A DNA stretch of 23,552 bases from Prevotella sp. (GCA_024681875.1 JAILAA010000007.1:1-23552); one strand, 5' to 3'; numbered from the stretch's first letter, positions 1-7,361 are shown. Notes: a model not told the origin generated them from the letters alone. Numbers and translations are program-made.

Positions 1-44
1 TACGATAAAAAAATGAAACTGCCAACCTTTTAGAGAAAAAAAAG

Positions 45-97
45 AGCAACAAAGAAAAAAAGGCCTTGAAAGGATCTGATTCGATCCTTCCAAGGCC
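45..97 (-). terminator. Intrinsic terminator of the glycine-rich protein gene
   Basis: Two 15-nt arms at 62-76 and 83-97 pair with a single mismatch around a 6-nt loop. Read on the minus strand, the hairpin is followed by a T-rich tract (complement of 45-61). It lies 25 nt past the stop codon of the minus-strand gene, as expected for a factor-independent terminator. Confidence 0.85.
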
Positions 98-122
98 AAC
101 ACATATTATTATGAACCAAAAC

Positions 123-1334
123 CTATCTGCGTGATCCTCCGAAGCTGCCATGTGAGCGTCCACCGCCCATTGAGCCGCCGCGTGACGTTCCACCGCCCAT
201 TGAGCCGCCGCGAGTCATGCTTCCTGTTGACCTGCTACCACCAAAGGAGCCACTTGAGCGACTTCCGCCGAAGGAACCACTTGAACGACCTCCGCCGAAG
301 GAGCCACTTGAACGACCACCGCCGTAGGAGCCAGAGCCGCGGTTACCGTTGTATCCGCCATTACCGCTGCCATAGCCGCCATGACCAGTGCCGTGTCCGC
401 CGTTGCTGCCGCCAAAGCTACCTCCACTGTGACTTGTGCCACCTTGGTTGCCGCCATAGCCACCGTTACCTGTGTCGTAGCCACCTTGCCCCGTACCATG
501 TCCGCTGTGACCGCTGCCACCTTGGTTGCCGCTATAGCCACCGTTACCTGTGTCGTAGCCACCCTGTCCCGTACCATGTCCGCTGTGACCGCTGCCACCC
601 TGGTTGCCGCCATAGCCACCATTGCCATAACCGCCACCATTTCCAGAGCCGCCGCGATTGCCGCCGAAACTGCCACGTCCGCTACCGAAGCTTCCACGTC
701 CGCCGCCATTGCCATAGCCGCCACCACCTACGCCGGGATTGCCATAACCGCCAGTAACGTGTGTCGAGCTGGGATGGCCACCTCCATTAGGATTGGGACG
801 ATAGTCACCACGATCCCATCCGCTACGCATACCAAAATGCGTATCGCGTGTAATGTGACCAGGACGGTAGAAGTCGCGACGTCCCTCATAGAAACTGCGT
901 CCGTTATTCATGCGCCAGCTGTGTCCTCCACGGTAGGTAGCGTAAAAGTGCGGGCGTCCGAAATAGAAGTAGTCGCGATGGGGATAGCGGGCGTAGATGC
1001 CGAAGTGCCAATAGCCGCGCTCCCAGTACAGCGGGCGATAGAAATAGTGGGCTGCACGGTACAGGTCCCACTGCCATGAGAACAGGATATAGCTGAGATC
1101 GAGGTTACGGCGATCCCAGTAGGGACCGTATACGTCGTACTCGCTGGTGACGCCCATCAGGTAGTCGAGGTTGATCTCATAGGCAGCCTCATACTGAGCG
1201 TCAGTCAGGTTGAGCTCGTAAGCCATCTTGTCTGTCAGGAAGAGGGCTTCTTCACGTGCCTGCTCATAGGACATGGCGCTGGCGTTCACTGCTATCGTCA
1301 GGAAGGCCATCAGGGTAAACATCAGCTTTTTCAT
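123..1334 (-). CDS. Secreted glycine-rich repeat protein, function unknown
   Basis: This encodes a 403-residue exported protein of unknown function. Residues 1-20 form a signal peptide (KK, hydrophobic core, ending NASA). Residues 21-175 are rich in Tyr, Trp, Arg and His (for example FYRPLYWERGYWHFGIYARY) and could be a compact aromatic-rich domain. The remaining half is Gly/Ser/Asn/His-rich with tandem repeats: a 26-residue unit containing GYDTGNGGY and GSGHSGHGTGQ, then shorter GGSRSSGSFG units. The start at 1334 is preferred over upstream in-frame ATGs at 1361 and 1406: it gives a normal signal peptide, and the promoter at 1384-1415 places the 1406 start upstream of the transcript. The gene is monocistronic, with its own terminator, and divergent from the transporter gene. 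The repeat tail suggests an extracellular or envelope-associated role, but no homologous function was recognised. Confidence 0.8.
   Translation of the reverse strand: MKKLMFTLMAFLTIAVNASAMSYEQAREEALFLTDKMAYELNLTDAQYEAAYEINLDYLMGVTSEYDVYGPYWDRRNLDLSYILFSWQWDLYRAAHYFYRPLYWERGYWHFGIYARYPHRDYFYFGRPHFYATYRGGHSWRMNNGRSFYEGRRDFYRPGHITRDTHFGMRSGWDRGDYRPNPNGGGHPSSTHVTGGYGNPGVGGGGYGNGGGRGSFGSGRGSFGGNRGGSGNGGGYGNGGYGGNQGGSGHSGHGTGQGGYDTGNGGYSGNQGGSGHSGHGTGQGGYDTGNGGYGGNQGGTSHSGGSFGGSNGGHGTGHGGYGSGNGGYNGNRGSGSYGGGRSSGSFGGGRSSGSFGGSRSSGSFGGSRSTGSMTRGGSMGGGTSRGGSMGGGRSHGSFGGSRR
439..594. repeat. 78-bp tandem repeat inside the glycine-rich gene
   Basis: Two near-identical 78-bp units begin at 439 and 517, and a third partial copy begins at 595. 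Each encodes a 26-residue Gly-rich block. The units keep the reading frame (78 = 26 codons), so copy number can change without breaking the protein. A second array of about 27-bp units lies around 240-325 and encodes the SRSSGSFGG blocks. Confidence 0.85.
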
Positions 1335-1383
1335 AGTTGTATTCTTTAATTGGTTTGACATGCTGTTTTTATTTTTTCTGATG

Positions 1384-1415
1384 CAAAGATAACGCCTTTT
1401 AGACATCCCCGCAAA
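1384..1415 (-). promoter_or_regulatory. Bacteroidetes-type promoter of the glycine-rich gene
   Basis: On the minus strand, TATCTTTG (complement of 1384-1391) matches the Bacteroidetes -7 box TAnnTTTG. TTTG (complement of 1412-1415) lies 20 bp upstream as the -33 box. The inferred transcript starts near 1377, giving a leader of about 43 nt. Confidence 0.85.
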
Positions 1416-1446
1416 GGATTTTCCCTAAAGTGAAGGGGGAAAATCC
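1416..1446. promoter_or_regulatory. 10-bp inverted repeat abutting the -33 box
   Basis: GGATTTTCCC (1416-1425) is exactly complementary to GGGAAAATCC (1437-1446) across 11 nt. It touches the -33 box of the minus-strand promoter, the position expected of an operator or activator site. No T tract follows, so a terminator is less likely. No regulator is identified. Confidence 0.4.
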
Positions 1447-1580
1447 CTATACTTGAATCCTGTTTCAATCATCTCACTTCCTCAGCCAAGGCGTACTTTT
1501 GAATCTCTTTTCCGCGCGAACATTATATTATATACACGGCGTTCTGTTTTCAAAAACAATGTCAGTTTTTTTTCTTTCCT

Positions 1581-1611
1581 TTTGTCAAATCAAAAAAAAT
1601 AACTACCTTTG
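1581..1611 (+). promoter_or_regulatory. Bacteroidetes-type promoter of the peptide transporter
   Basis: TTTG (1581-1584) and TACCTTTG (1604-1611) are separated by 19 bp and match the -33/-7 consensus. The start at 1643 then has a leader of about 25 nt. The in-frame extension back to 1499 would lie upstream of and across the promoter. Confidence 0.85.
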
Positions 1612-1642
1612 CCCCAAATATAACTTCAAAACGATCAACAAA

Positions 1643-3181
1643 ATGTTCGAGAATCAACCAAAAGGACTATTCGCGTTGGCACTGGCCAACACCGGCGAGC
1701 GCTTCGGTTACTACACCATGCTCGCTGTATTTGCACTGTTCCTGAGAGCGAACTACGGACTGTCGGCAGGTATGGCCGGCACCATCTACAGCTCGTTCCT
1801 CATGTTCGTCTACTTCTTCCCGCTTTTCGGAGGTATGCTGGCCGACAAGTTCGGTTTTGGCAAGATGGTCACTACGGGCATCATCATCATGTTCGCTGGC
1901 TATCTGCTGCTGTCTATTCCCTTGGGAGGTGACACCACGGCCCTCGTCGTCATGCTGGCAGCCCTGCTGCTCATCGGCTTCGGCACTGGCCTGTTCAAGG
2001 GCAACCTGCAGGTGATGGTGGGCGACCTCTACAATGATCCGAAGTATGCCGACAAGCGTGACGCAGGCTTCTCCATCTTCTACATGGCCATCAACATCGG
2101 TGCCCTCTTCGCTCCGACGGCAGCCATCAAGATCAAGGAGTGGGCTGAGACGTCGTTAGGCTACAGCAGCAACGATGCCTATCACTTCTCGTTTGCTGTA
2201 GCCTGTGCCTCGCTCATCCTCTCCATCGCCATCTACTACATCTTCCGCAGCACCTTCCGCCACACTGAGGGCGGTACGAAGAAGAAGGCAGACAATGCTG
2301 CCAGCGGTGTTGCCGCCGGCGAAGAACTGACCAAGGAGGAGACGAAACAGCGCATCGTAGCCCTGTGCATGGTGTTTGCCGTGGTCATCTTCTTCTGGAT
2401 GGCATTCCATCAGAACGGCCTGTCGCTGACCTATTTTGCTGACGAATTCACCGACCACACCGTTGAAGGCGTGCAGAGCATGGCCTTCGATGTGTGGAAC
2501 TTGGTGCTCATCATCTTCATCGTCTATGCAGGCTTTGCCCTATTCCAGAGCAAGACGCAGAAAGGACGCGGCATCGCCGCTGCCATCATCATCGTGGCTG
2601 TGGGCCTGCTGGTATGGAAGTACACATCACTGCAAGGCGAGCTGGGCATCAAGGCCCCCATCTTCCAGCAGTTCAACCCCTTCTACGTGGTGGCACTGAC
2701 ACCTGTTTCGATGGCCATCTTCGGCTACCTGTCAGCCAAGGGCAAAGAGCCTTCGGCACCGCGTAAGATTGCCTACGGTATGATTGTAGCCGCTGCTGCT
2801 TACGCCCTGATGGCCTTAGGCTCAATGGGCCTGCCGATGCCGCAGACGGAAATGGTAAACGGAGAGCCCGTGGCCATGCATGTGGCTGATGTGACGCCGA
2901 ATCTGCTGATAGGCACATACCTCATCCTGACCTTCGGCGAATTACTGTTGTCACCGATGGGAATCTCCTTTGTTTCGAAGGTGGCCCCCCCGAAGTACAA
3001 GGGTATGATGATGGGCGGCTGGTTCGTGGCCACTGCCATCGGCAATCAGCTCGTCGTGGTAGGCGGACTGTTATGGGGCGCAGTTCCCCTCTGGTTATGC
3101 TGGAGTGTATTCCTCGTCATCTGCCTCATCGCTGCCGTCTTCATGTTTGCCATGATGAAGCGGTTGGAAAAAGTCTGCTGA
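1643..3181 (+). CDS. POT/PTR2-family proton-dependent peptide transporter
   Basis: This is a 512-residue inner-membrane protein of the proton-coupled oligopeptide transporter family (major facilitator superfamily), expected to import di- and tripeptides with protons. Family signs are the first-helix motif around residues 16-24 (NTGERFGYY), a GGMLADKFG loop motif near residue 64, and the second PTR2 signature FYMAINIGALFAP. The many hydrophobic segments fit the 14-helix bacterial layout. The start at 1643 is chosen because it begins the conserved N-terminus (MFENQPKG) and follows the promoter. The usual ExxER proton-coupling motif reads NxxER here: the first Glu is Asn, while the second Glu and the Arg are kept. 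The exported nuclease-fold gene follows 34 bp downstream and may be cotranscribed. The family assignment is firm; substrate and coupling are inferred. Confidence 0.93.
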   Translation: MFENQPKGLFALALANTGERFGYYTMLAVFALFLRANYGLSAGMAGTIYSSFLMFVYFFPLFGGMLADKFGFGKMVTTGIIIMFAGYLLLSIPLGGDTTALVVMLAALLLIGFGTGLFKGNLQVMVGDLYNDPKYADKRDAGFSIFYMAINIGALFAPTAAIKIKEWAETSLGYSSNDAYHFSFAVACASLILSIAIYYIFRSTFRHTEGGTKKKADNAASGVAAGEELTKEETKQRIVALCMVFAVVIFFWMAFHQNGLSLTYFADEFTDHTVEGVQSMAFDVWNLVLIIFIVYAGFALFQSKTQKGRGIAAAIIIVAVGLLVWKYTSLQGELGIKAPIFQQFNPFYVVALTPVSMAIFGYLSAKGKEPSAPRKIAYGMIVAAAAYALMALGSMGLPMPQTEMVNGEPVAMHVADVTPNLLIGTYLILTFGELLLSPMGISFVSKVAPPKYKGMMMGGWFVATAIGNQLVVVGGLLWGAVPLWLCWSVFLVICLIAAVFMFAMMKRLEKVC

Positions 3182-3187
3182 AAATGA

Positions 3188-3283
3188 GAAAATGAGAAAA
3201 TGAGAGATTGAGAAAATGAGAAATTATCTTCGCTACGGGCTTACCCTATTCTTCTTTTCTCAATCTCTCATTTTCTCATTTTC
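3188..3283. repeat. 29-bp perfect inverted repeat of AAAATGAG/CTCATTTT units across a start codon
   Basis: Positions 3188-3216 are exactly complementary to 3255-3283, with 38 nt between. Each arm is built of short repeats (AAAATGAG, GAGATTGAG, and their complements). A further pyrimidine copy continues to about 3300. The left arm ends on the A of the downstream gene's ATG, and the right arm encodes part of its signal peptide, so a messenger hairpin would cover the translation start. Confidence 0.9.
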
Positions 3284-4178
3284 CCAATCTCTCATTTTCA
3301 TAGAGCTCAACTGCGAGAATCTCTTCGACACACGCCATGACGAGGGCAAGCAGGACGAGGAGTTCACGCCCGAGGGCACACGCCGCTGGACACGCACCCG
3401 CTATTGGCGCAAACTGAACGCCATCGGCCAGGACATCCTTTCATGTGCAGAACAACTGCCCAGCCTCGTGGCACTCGTGGAGGTGGAAAACGACACGGTG
3501 ATGCATGACTTGACAAGGCGCTCGTTGCTGCGCAACGCAGGCTACGAATATCTGATGACCGAGTCGCCTGATGTTCGCGGAATGAACGTAGCACTTCTCT
3601 ATCAGCCAGCCCGTTTTCGTCCGATTTGCTATGACGCCTTGGAGGTGCCTACGTTGCCCGACATGCGTCCTACACGTCAGATTCTCTATGTAAAAGGCGA
3701 GACACAAAGAGGCGATACGCTGCATTTCTTCGTGGTACATGCTCCGAGCAGATACGGTGGCGAGTTAGAGACGCGGCCATACCGCCGCCAAGTGATTGAT
3801 GTACTCTCAACAGCACTTGATACGCTCATGGAAAAGAATGTAGTGGTGGCTGGCGACTTCAATGACTACGCTGAAAGCCCATCAATGCAGATGCTCACCA
3901 CTACAGGGCTGCTCAATGTAAGCGTCAATGCCACTGGAGCGGAAGGACGTGCTAAAGGTACTTACCGCTACCGCGGTGAGTGGCACTCGCTCGACCATAT
4001 CCTGCTCTCCCCCACCCTGTCTGAGCGCCTCGACAGCATTTATATCAACGATGCCACCTTTCTCCTGGAGCCTGAGGACATCTACGGCGGATGGAAGCCA
4101 CGCCGTACCTTCAATGGCTATCGCTATCAGCGAGGCTTCAGCGACCACCTGCCGCTGGTACTCCTTCTGCACGAATAG
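3216..4178 (+). CDS. Exported endonuclease/exonuclease/phosphatase-family protein
   Basis: The 320-residue protein belongs to the DNase I-like endonuclease/exonuclease/phosphatase fold (metal-dependent phosphodiester or phosphomonoester hydrolysis). Residues 1-28 form a hydrophobic export signal. The catalytic set is complete: NCEN (32-35), E89 in LVEVEN, H175 in VVHAPSR, D214 and N216 in GDFND, D260-H261 in SLDHI, and D310-H311 in SDHLP. The substrate (nucleic acid, inositol phosphate or lipid) cannot be told from sequence. The gene lies 34 bp after the peptide transporter. The signal peptide is unusual: FSQSLIF occurs twice (14-20 and 22-28) because this part is encoded by the intergenic repeat. 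No later in-frame Met precedes the catalytic core, so 3216 is the only reasonable ATG. Other ATGs in the repeat stop at once or are out of frame. Confidence 0.9.
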   Translation: MRNYLRYGLTLFFFSQSLIFSFSQSLIFIELNCENLFDTRHDEGKQDEEFTPEGTRRWTRTRYWRKLNAIGQDILSCAEQLPSLVALVEVENDTVMHDLTRRSLLRNAGYEYLMTESPDVRGMNVALLYQPARFRPICYDALEVPTLPDMRPTRQILYVKGETQRGDTLHFFVVHAPSRYGGELETRPYRRQVIDVLSTALDTLMEKNVVVAGDFNDYAESPSMQMLTTTGLLNVSVNATGAEGRAKGTYRYRGEWHSLDHILLSPTLSERLDSIYINDATFLLEPEDIYGGWKPRRTFNGYRYQRGFSDHLPLVLLLHE

Positions 4179-4217
4179 ATGGACTATTTGAAGTGTTATA
4201 ACAACTAAGTTCCACGT

Positions 4218-4288
4218 AAAAAAAAATCTAGCGTTAGTTTTTTCAAAAAACAGCCTAGTTTTGAAAAAATCTAACGTTAGATTTTTTC
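4218..4288. terminator. Bidirectional terminator-like palindrome cluster
   Basis: Positions 4263-4288 form a 26-bp perfect palindrome centred on AACGTT and flanked by A6 and T6. A related imperfect palindrome with CTAGCGTTAG lies at 4218-4243, and GTTTTTTCAAAAAAC (4237-4251) sits between them. The A/T flanks give a T tract after the stem in either direction. It likely ends transcription from the nuclease-fold gene. The rest of the 4179-4368 gap holds another short inverted repeat (CGTAAGTA near 4288 with TACTTACG near 4320) and no gene. Confidence 0.6.
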
Positions 4289-4368
4289 GTAAGTAGCCCA
4301 CATAATTTTTTCTGCGACTTACTTACGGATTTTTGCAGGCCGTTTATTTGAAAAAAAGCATCGTTTTA

Positions 4369-4400
4369 TTTGCCTGAATGGATGAAAAAAACTAATTTTG
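4369..4400 (+). promoter_or_regulatory. Promoter of the lemA-DUF2207 operon
   Basis: TTTG (4369-4372) and TAATTTTG (4393-4400), 20 bp apart, match the Bacteroidetes -33/-7 consensus. The leader to the ATG at 4431 is about 24 nt and A/T-rich, with no Shine-Dalgarno, as usual for this phylum. Confidence 0.85.
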
Positions 4401-4430
4401 CAGCACACTATTCGATAAAACAAAACACAA

Positions 4431-5012
4431 ATGCTTATGGAAACATGGATGATCATTCTGATAGCCGTGGGCGTTCTCGTGGTTGCATGTGTGGGCTACG
4501 TCATCGCCACACAGCGCAACTTGGTCAGCCTCGATGAATTCTGCCAGAACGCCTTGGGACAGATTGAAGTACAGCTGAACTCCCGCTGGGATGCCCTCCT
4601 GGCCTTGGCCCAGACAGCAGCACGATACTCGAAGTATGAAGCGGAGACCATGATGCAGGTCATCCGCGAGCGTCGCGTGGCTGGTGTGAGCACTGCTGGC
4701 GACGTACAGGCACAGCAGCAGGACATGCAGAATATTGCCGCCAGGCTGATGGCTGTGGGCGAGGCCTATCCCGACTTGAAGACTGCCGACCTCTATGCCA
4801 AGACTATGGACGGTGTGGACAAGTATGAGGACAATGTACGCATGGCACGCATGGTCTACAACGACACGGCTACGAAAATGAACCGCATGGTGCGCCAGTT
4901 TCCCTCATCCATCGTGGCGGGAATGCTGGGCTTTGGCCTACGTGACTATCTGAAGGCCGACGAGGCAAAGAAGAAGTCCTATCCCAACCTCAATGATGCG
5001 TTCAATGCTTAG
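4431..5012 (+). CDS. lemA: LemA family membrane protein
   Basis: The 193-residue protein has one N-terminal membrane helix (about residues 7-26) and a long helical soluble part. The segment after the helix (RNLVSLDEFCQNALGQIEVQLNSRWD split over 29-54, then LLALAQTAARY) matches the LemA pattern of a helical bundle with QIEVQL followed by a charged or Trp residue and Asp. Biochemical function in bacteria is poorly defined; it is considered envelope-associated. ATGs at 4431 and 4437 are both possible; 4431 is given as the first after the promoter. The stop overlaps the start of the DUF2207 gene by up to 20 nt, showing translational coupling. LemA and DUF2207 genes are often neighbours, which supports a shared envelope role. 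Confidence 0.88.
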   Translation: MLMETWMIILIAVGVLVVACVGYVIATQRNLVSLDEFCQNALGQIEVQLNSRWDALLALAQTAARYSKYEAETMMQVIRERRVAGVSTAGDVQAQQQDMQNIAARLMAVGEAYPDLKTADLYAKTMDGVDKYEDNVRMARMVYNDTATKMNRMVRQFPSSIVAGMLGFGLRDYLKADEAKKKSYPNLNDAFNA

Positions 5013-6615
5013 GACGCTCTGCATAGCACTGGCGACGGCTGTCTGTATGACAGCTGGTGCCGATTCAGAACTGCGCAGACTTACCATCGACGTGGTGCTG
5101 GCCGAGAATGGCGATGCCCATATCACTGAGGTGAGGCAGATGGAGATTGACGATGAAGAGGCAACTGAGTGTTATATCGTGCTGGGCAACATGAATGGCA
5201 GCCGCGTGAAGGATGTCAGCGTCAGCGACCAGACAGGACAGGAGTATGACTTCATCGGATCATGGAACGTGGATGCTTCAAGAAGCCAGAAAGCCGGCAA
5301 GTGCGGACTGGTGGAAAAGGAGAATGGCTACGAGCTGTGCTGGGGCATAGGCCATGAGGGCACGCGTACCTTCACCACCTCCTATACCCTGACGAAGCTG
5401 CTGCGGGGATATGACGATGCCGACGGCTTTAACCACATGTTCGTTGCCAAGGACATGAACCCAAGGCCGGAGTTTGTGCGTGTCACTATCCGCAGGGAAG
5501 ACGGAATGGCCTTTACTGAAGATAATTCCTCTATCTGGGCCTTCCGCTATGATGGCGACGTGGAGTTTCGCGACGGTGCCATCGTGGCACAGACCGACGA
5601 GGCGTTGGAGGAGGACGATGCCGTTGTCGTTATGGTGGAGGTGGAGAAAGGAATCTTCGACCCTGCGAAGACCATCGACGGCAGTTTCGACGAAGTGAAG
5701 GAACGTGCCTTTGACGGTAGTGACTACGATGACAAAGGCGATGACATCAGCTGGGGGACGCTCCTGCTTATACTGATCTTCCCGCTGATAGCCATTGTAT
5801 GGGGCATAGTGTCGACCTACAGGCGCTGGCGTGAACGTAAGCGTATCAAGGACGGCCTGACGTGGTTTCGCGGCATTCCCTTCGGCGGCAACCTGAAGAA
5901 AGCCAACGAGGTGATGAACTGCCTGCGCTTTTTCTCAACCAAGTATGACGGCTTGCTCAACGCCATTGTCATGCGTCTCATTAGCATAGGTGCCATCAAC
6001 GTGGTGAACGTTCCCGACAAGAAAGGACGCGTGCAGCAGCAATTAGCCATCAATGAACTGGATGCTGAGGGGCAGCGCCAGCAGAGCATCGTGCGCAAGG
6101 TACACGCCATTCTAAAGGAGGCGGCTGGCGATGACCGCATCCTTCAACCCAAAGAGCTGAAGAGATGGGTACGACGCCACACCTACAGTCTGGAGGGCTT
6201 CGTGATGGACCTGAAGAAGTCTGCCAAGTTGAAAGATGTGGCAGCTCAGCGCGAAAAAGTGCGCGAACTGTATGGGCTGCGCATGTTTCTCAAGGACTTC
6301 ACACTGGCCAACGAGCGCCATGCCGTGGAGGTAAAGCTGTGGAACGAGTATCTGGTGTGGGCCTCGCTCTTCGGCATTGCCAAGCAGGTGAAGGCTGACA
6401 TGAAGAAACTGAACGCCGACTTCTCATCCATTGACAAGCAGTTGGCAGCTATGGACAACGACAAGGTGGTGCCTGTCATCAGTGCCGCCCTGCTGAGCAG
6501 CACACGCCGCGCCGACCGCGCCATCCAGTCGCGCAACTCAGGCGGTGGCGGCTCGGCCTCGCATGGTGGCGGTGGCGGCTATTCCGGCGGCGGTTCAGGT
6601 GGCGGACTGAGATAA
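4993..6615 (+). CDS. DUF2207 domain membrane protein
   Basis: This 540-residue protein has a signal peptide (residues 1-23), an extracytoplasmic beta-rich DUF2207 domain (about 25-245, starting LRRLTIDVVLAENGDAHITE), a membrane helix (253-274, TLLLILIFPLIAIVWGIVS) and a cytoplasmic basic and helical region. It ends in a low-complexity GGGGSASHGGGGGYSGGGSGGG tail (split here for length), a frequent ending in the family. Start candidates in frame are 4993, 4996 and 5005; all overlap the lemA stop, so the choice changes little. The gene is convergent with the truncated rng copy, whose terminator starts 20 bp beyond. Function is unknown; the operon with lemA points to envelope maintenance or stress. 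Identity as DUF2207 is confident; the role is inference. Confidence 0.88.
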   Translation: MMRSMLRTLCIALATAVCMTAGADSELRRLTIDVVLAENGDAHITEVRQMEIDDEEATECYIVLGNMNGSRVKDVSVSDQTGQEYDFIGSWNVDASRSQKAGKCGLVEKENGYELCWGIGHEGTRTFTTSYTLTKLLRGYDDADGFNHMFVAKDMNPRPEFVRVTIRREDGMAFTEDNSSIWAFRYDGDVEFRDGAIVAQTDEALEEDDAVVVMVEVEKGIFDPAKTIDGSFDEVKERAFDGSDYDDKGDDISWGTLLLILIFPLIAIVWGIVSTYRRWRERKRIKDGLTWFRGIPFGGNLKKANEVMNCLRFFSTKYDGLLNAIVMRLISIGAINVVNVPDKKGRVQQQLAINELDAEGQRQQSIVRKVHAILKEAAGDDRILQPKELKRWVRRHTYSLEGFVMDLKKSAKLKDVAAQREKVRELYGLRMFLKDFTLANERHAVEVKLWNEYLVWASLFGIAKQVKADMKKLNADFSSIDKQLAAMDNDKVVPVISAALLSSTRRADRAIQSRNSGGGGSASHGGGGGYSGGGSGGGLR

Positions 6616-6634
6616 AAAAGGCAAAAGATAGGCT

Positions 6635-6669
6635 AAAAAAACGAGGTGGTCTCTTAGGAGGCCACCTCG
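6635..6669 (-). terminator. Strong terminator of the displaced rng tail
   Basis: Arms 6642-6653 and 6658-6669 form a 12-bp stem with one G-T pair and a 4-nt loop. On the minus strand it is followed by seven T's (complement of 6635-6641). The stop codon (complement of 6654-6656) sits in the loop. It may also serve the convergent DUF2207 gene. Confidence 0.85.
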
Positions 6670-6875
6670 TGTTCTTCTTGCATGTCGATGAACTGGCGCT
6701 TCGAGTCGTAGAACTCATATTGCAGGAAGGCCAGCTTCTGACTGGGAATGATGCGGATGCCCAAGCCGTACTTCATCTGCCAGCGGCGCTTCAGCGACCA
6801 GACTCCCTGGTTGATGAAGGCTGCCACGTAGGGATGGACGTGCAGCGAGAAACGTTCGACACCTATCATGTTGAC
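6642..6875. repeat. Direct repeat copy 1 (rng 3' end), island boundary
   Basis: This matches 19553-19784 in the same orientation. From 6661 to 6847 I count 5 differences in 187 bp. From 6848 to 6875 the match drops (about 7 differences) and then ends after GTTGAC. The hairpin segment differs by a 2-nt indel. Homology stops at the T tract on the left. Confidence 0.9.
6654..6875 (-). pseudogene. 5'-truncated fragment of the RNase G gene (last about 73 codons)
   Basis: Read on the minus strand, this fragment gives ERFSLHVHPYVAAFINQ followed by the rest of the RNase G C-terminus to its TAA, nearly identical in protein to residues 453-525 of the intact copy at 19563-21140. Changes are conservative (for example T to S, I to V, Q to K). 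It has no start codon or catalytic core, so it cannot make RNase G. Upstream (rising coordinates) it runs into unrelated sequence. The conserved reading frame and the terminator right after its stop suggest it is the original tail of a full rng gene rather than a random copy. A minus-strand open frame continues to 7145, but that extension reads antisense to the AlbA_2-type fragment and resembles nothing. Confidence 0.88.
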
Positions 6876-7235
6876 GGCCGCACCATTGTCATTGCCACCG
6901 TTCCGCCTTCCGACCGTCGGCCCATTTGTGCAATCAACGAACAAGGCGCAGCAAGGGCATATATCCGCATAGCCGACGAGAACATTGTGGCATCGCCCGT
7001 TCATCTGGCTATCTGGCGCGAGTCGCAGAATGCACAAGGCGTCATGATGAGCTATACCGATTCCGTCAGGACAATTCTTGAAGTCCTGCAAGAGCAGCGC
7101 CTTTCCATCAACCTCATCGTCCGCCGCTCCCGCATCCCTCGCCACAAGGTCATCACCCTTCTCGCACGCCTCATCCGCTTCCGCGTCGTCAAATGGGAAT
7201 ACAGCAATCAGCAGTTTCTGTTCAGTCAGCTGTAA
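6834..7235 (+). pseudogene. AlbA_2-type putative DNA-binding protein, C-terminal fragment
   Basis: From about 6850 the plus strand encodes the latter half of a Schlafen AlbA_2-type protein: HVDGRTIVIATVPPSDRRP, then AYIRIADENIVASPVHLAIW, followed by a helical, probably winged-helix tail (INLIVRRSRIPRHKVITLLA). Such proteins normally have an N-terminal EFKE/ANTxGG-type region, which is absent. Upstream the frame stays open through the rng fragment read antisense: GTG at 6669 would give 188 residues, ATG at 6834 gives 133. I see no promoter, so a remnant is the likeliest reading, though a short expressed protein is possible. It sits between the rng tail and the terminator of the giant gene. Nucleic-acid binding is family-level inference only. 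Confidence 0.6.
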
Positions 7236-7260
7236 GGAGAAAAAAGTGCCTATAATAATA

Positions 7261-7300
7261 GCTCAAGAGCCTCCTCAGAAAAACGAGGAGACTCTTGAGC
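7261..7300 (-). terminator. Hairpin between the AlbA_2 fragment and the giant gene
   Basis: A 40-nt inverted repeat: GCTCAAGAG and CTCTTGAGC at the ends, then CTCCTC and GAGGAG, with a loop of about 8 nt and one mismatch. It lies 61 nt past the stop of the giant minus-strand gene and 25 nt past the plus-strand fragment. There is no long T tract on either side, so it may terminate weakly or stabilise the 3' end of the message. Confidence 0.6.
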
Positions 7301-7361
7301 GTCAGCAGTTGAGCGAATGATTCCACACCGCTGCCCATCTGCCATTTTCTTCATTGTATTG

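Noticed and set aside
131..1079. Plus-strand and alternative minus-strand frames within the glycine-rich gene
   Set aside because: Products are Arg/His/Cys- or Ala/Val-rich low complexity, explained by the repeat composition of the real frame.
1499..1642. N-terminal extension of the peptide transporter
   Set aside because: It overlaps the promoter boxes, and family members begin at the MFENQPKG-type N-terminus.
3181..3300. Factor-independent terminator of the peptide transporter
   Set aside because: The long stem is not followed by a T tract, and the start codon and signal peptide of the next gene lie within it, so regulation or repeat insertion fits better.
6654..7145. 163-codon minus-strand frame as an intact gene
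   Set aside because: Only its last about 70 codons match RNase G; the upstream part is antisense to the AlbA_2-type fragment and has no promoter.
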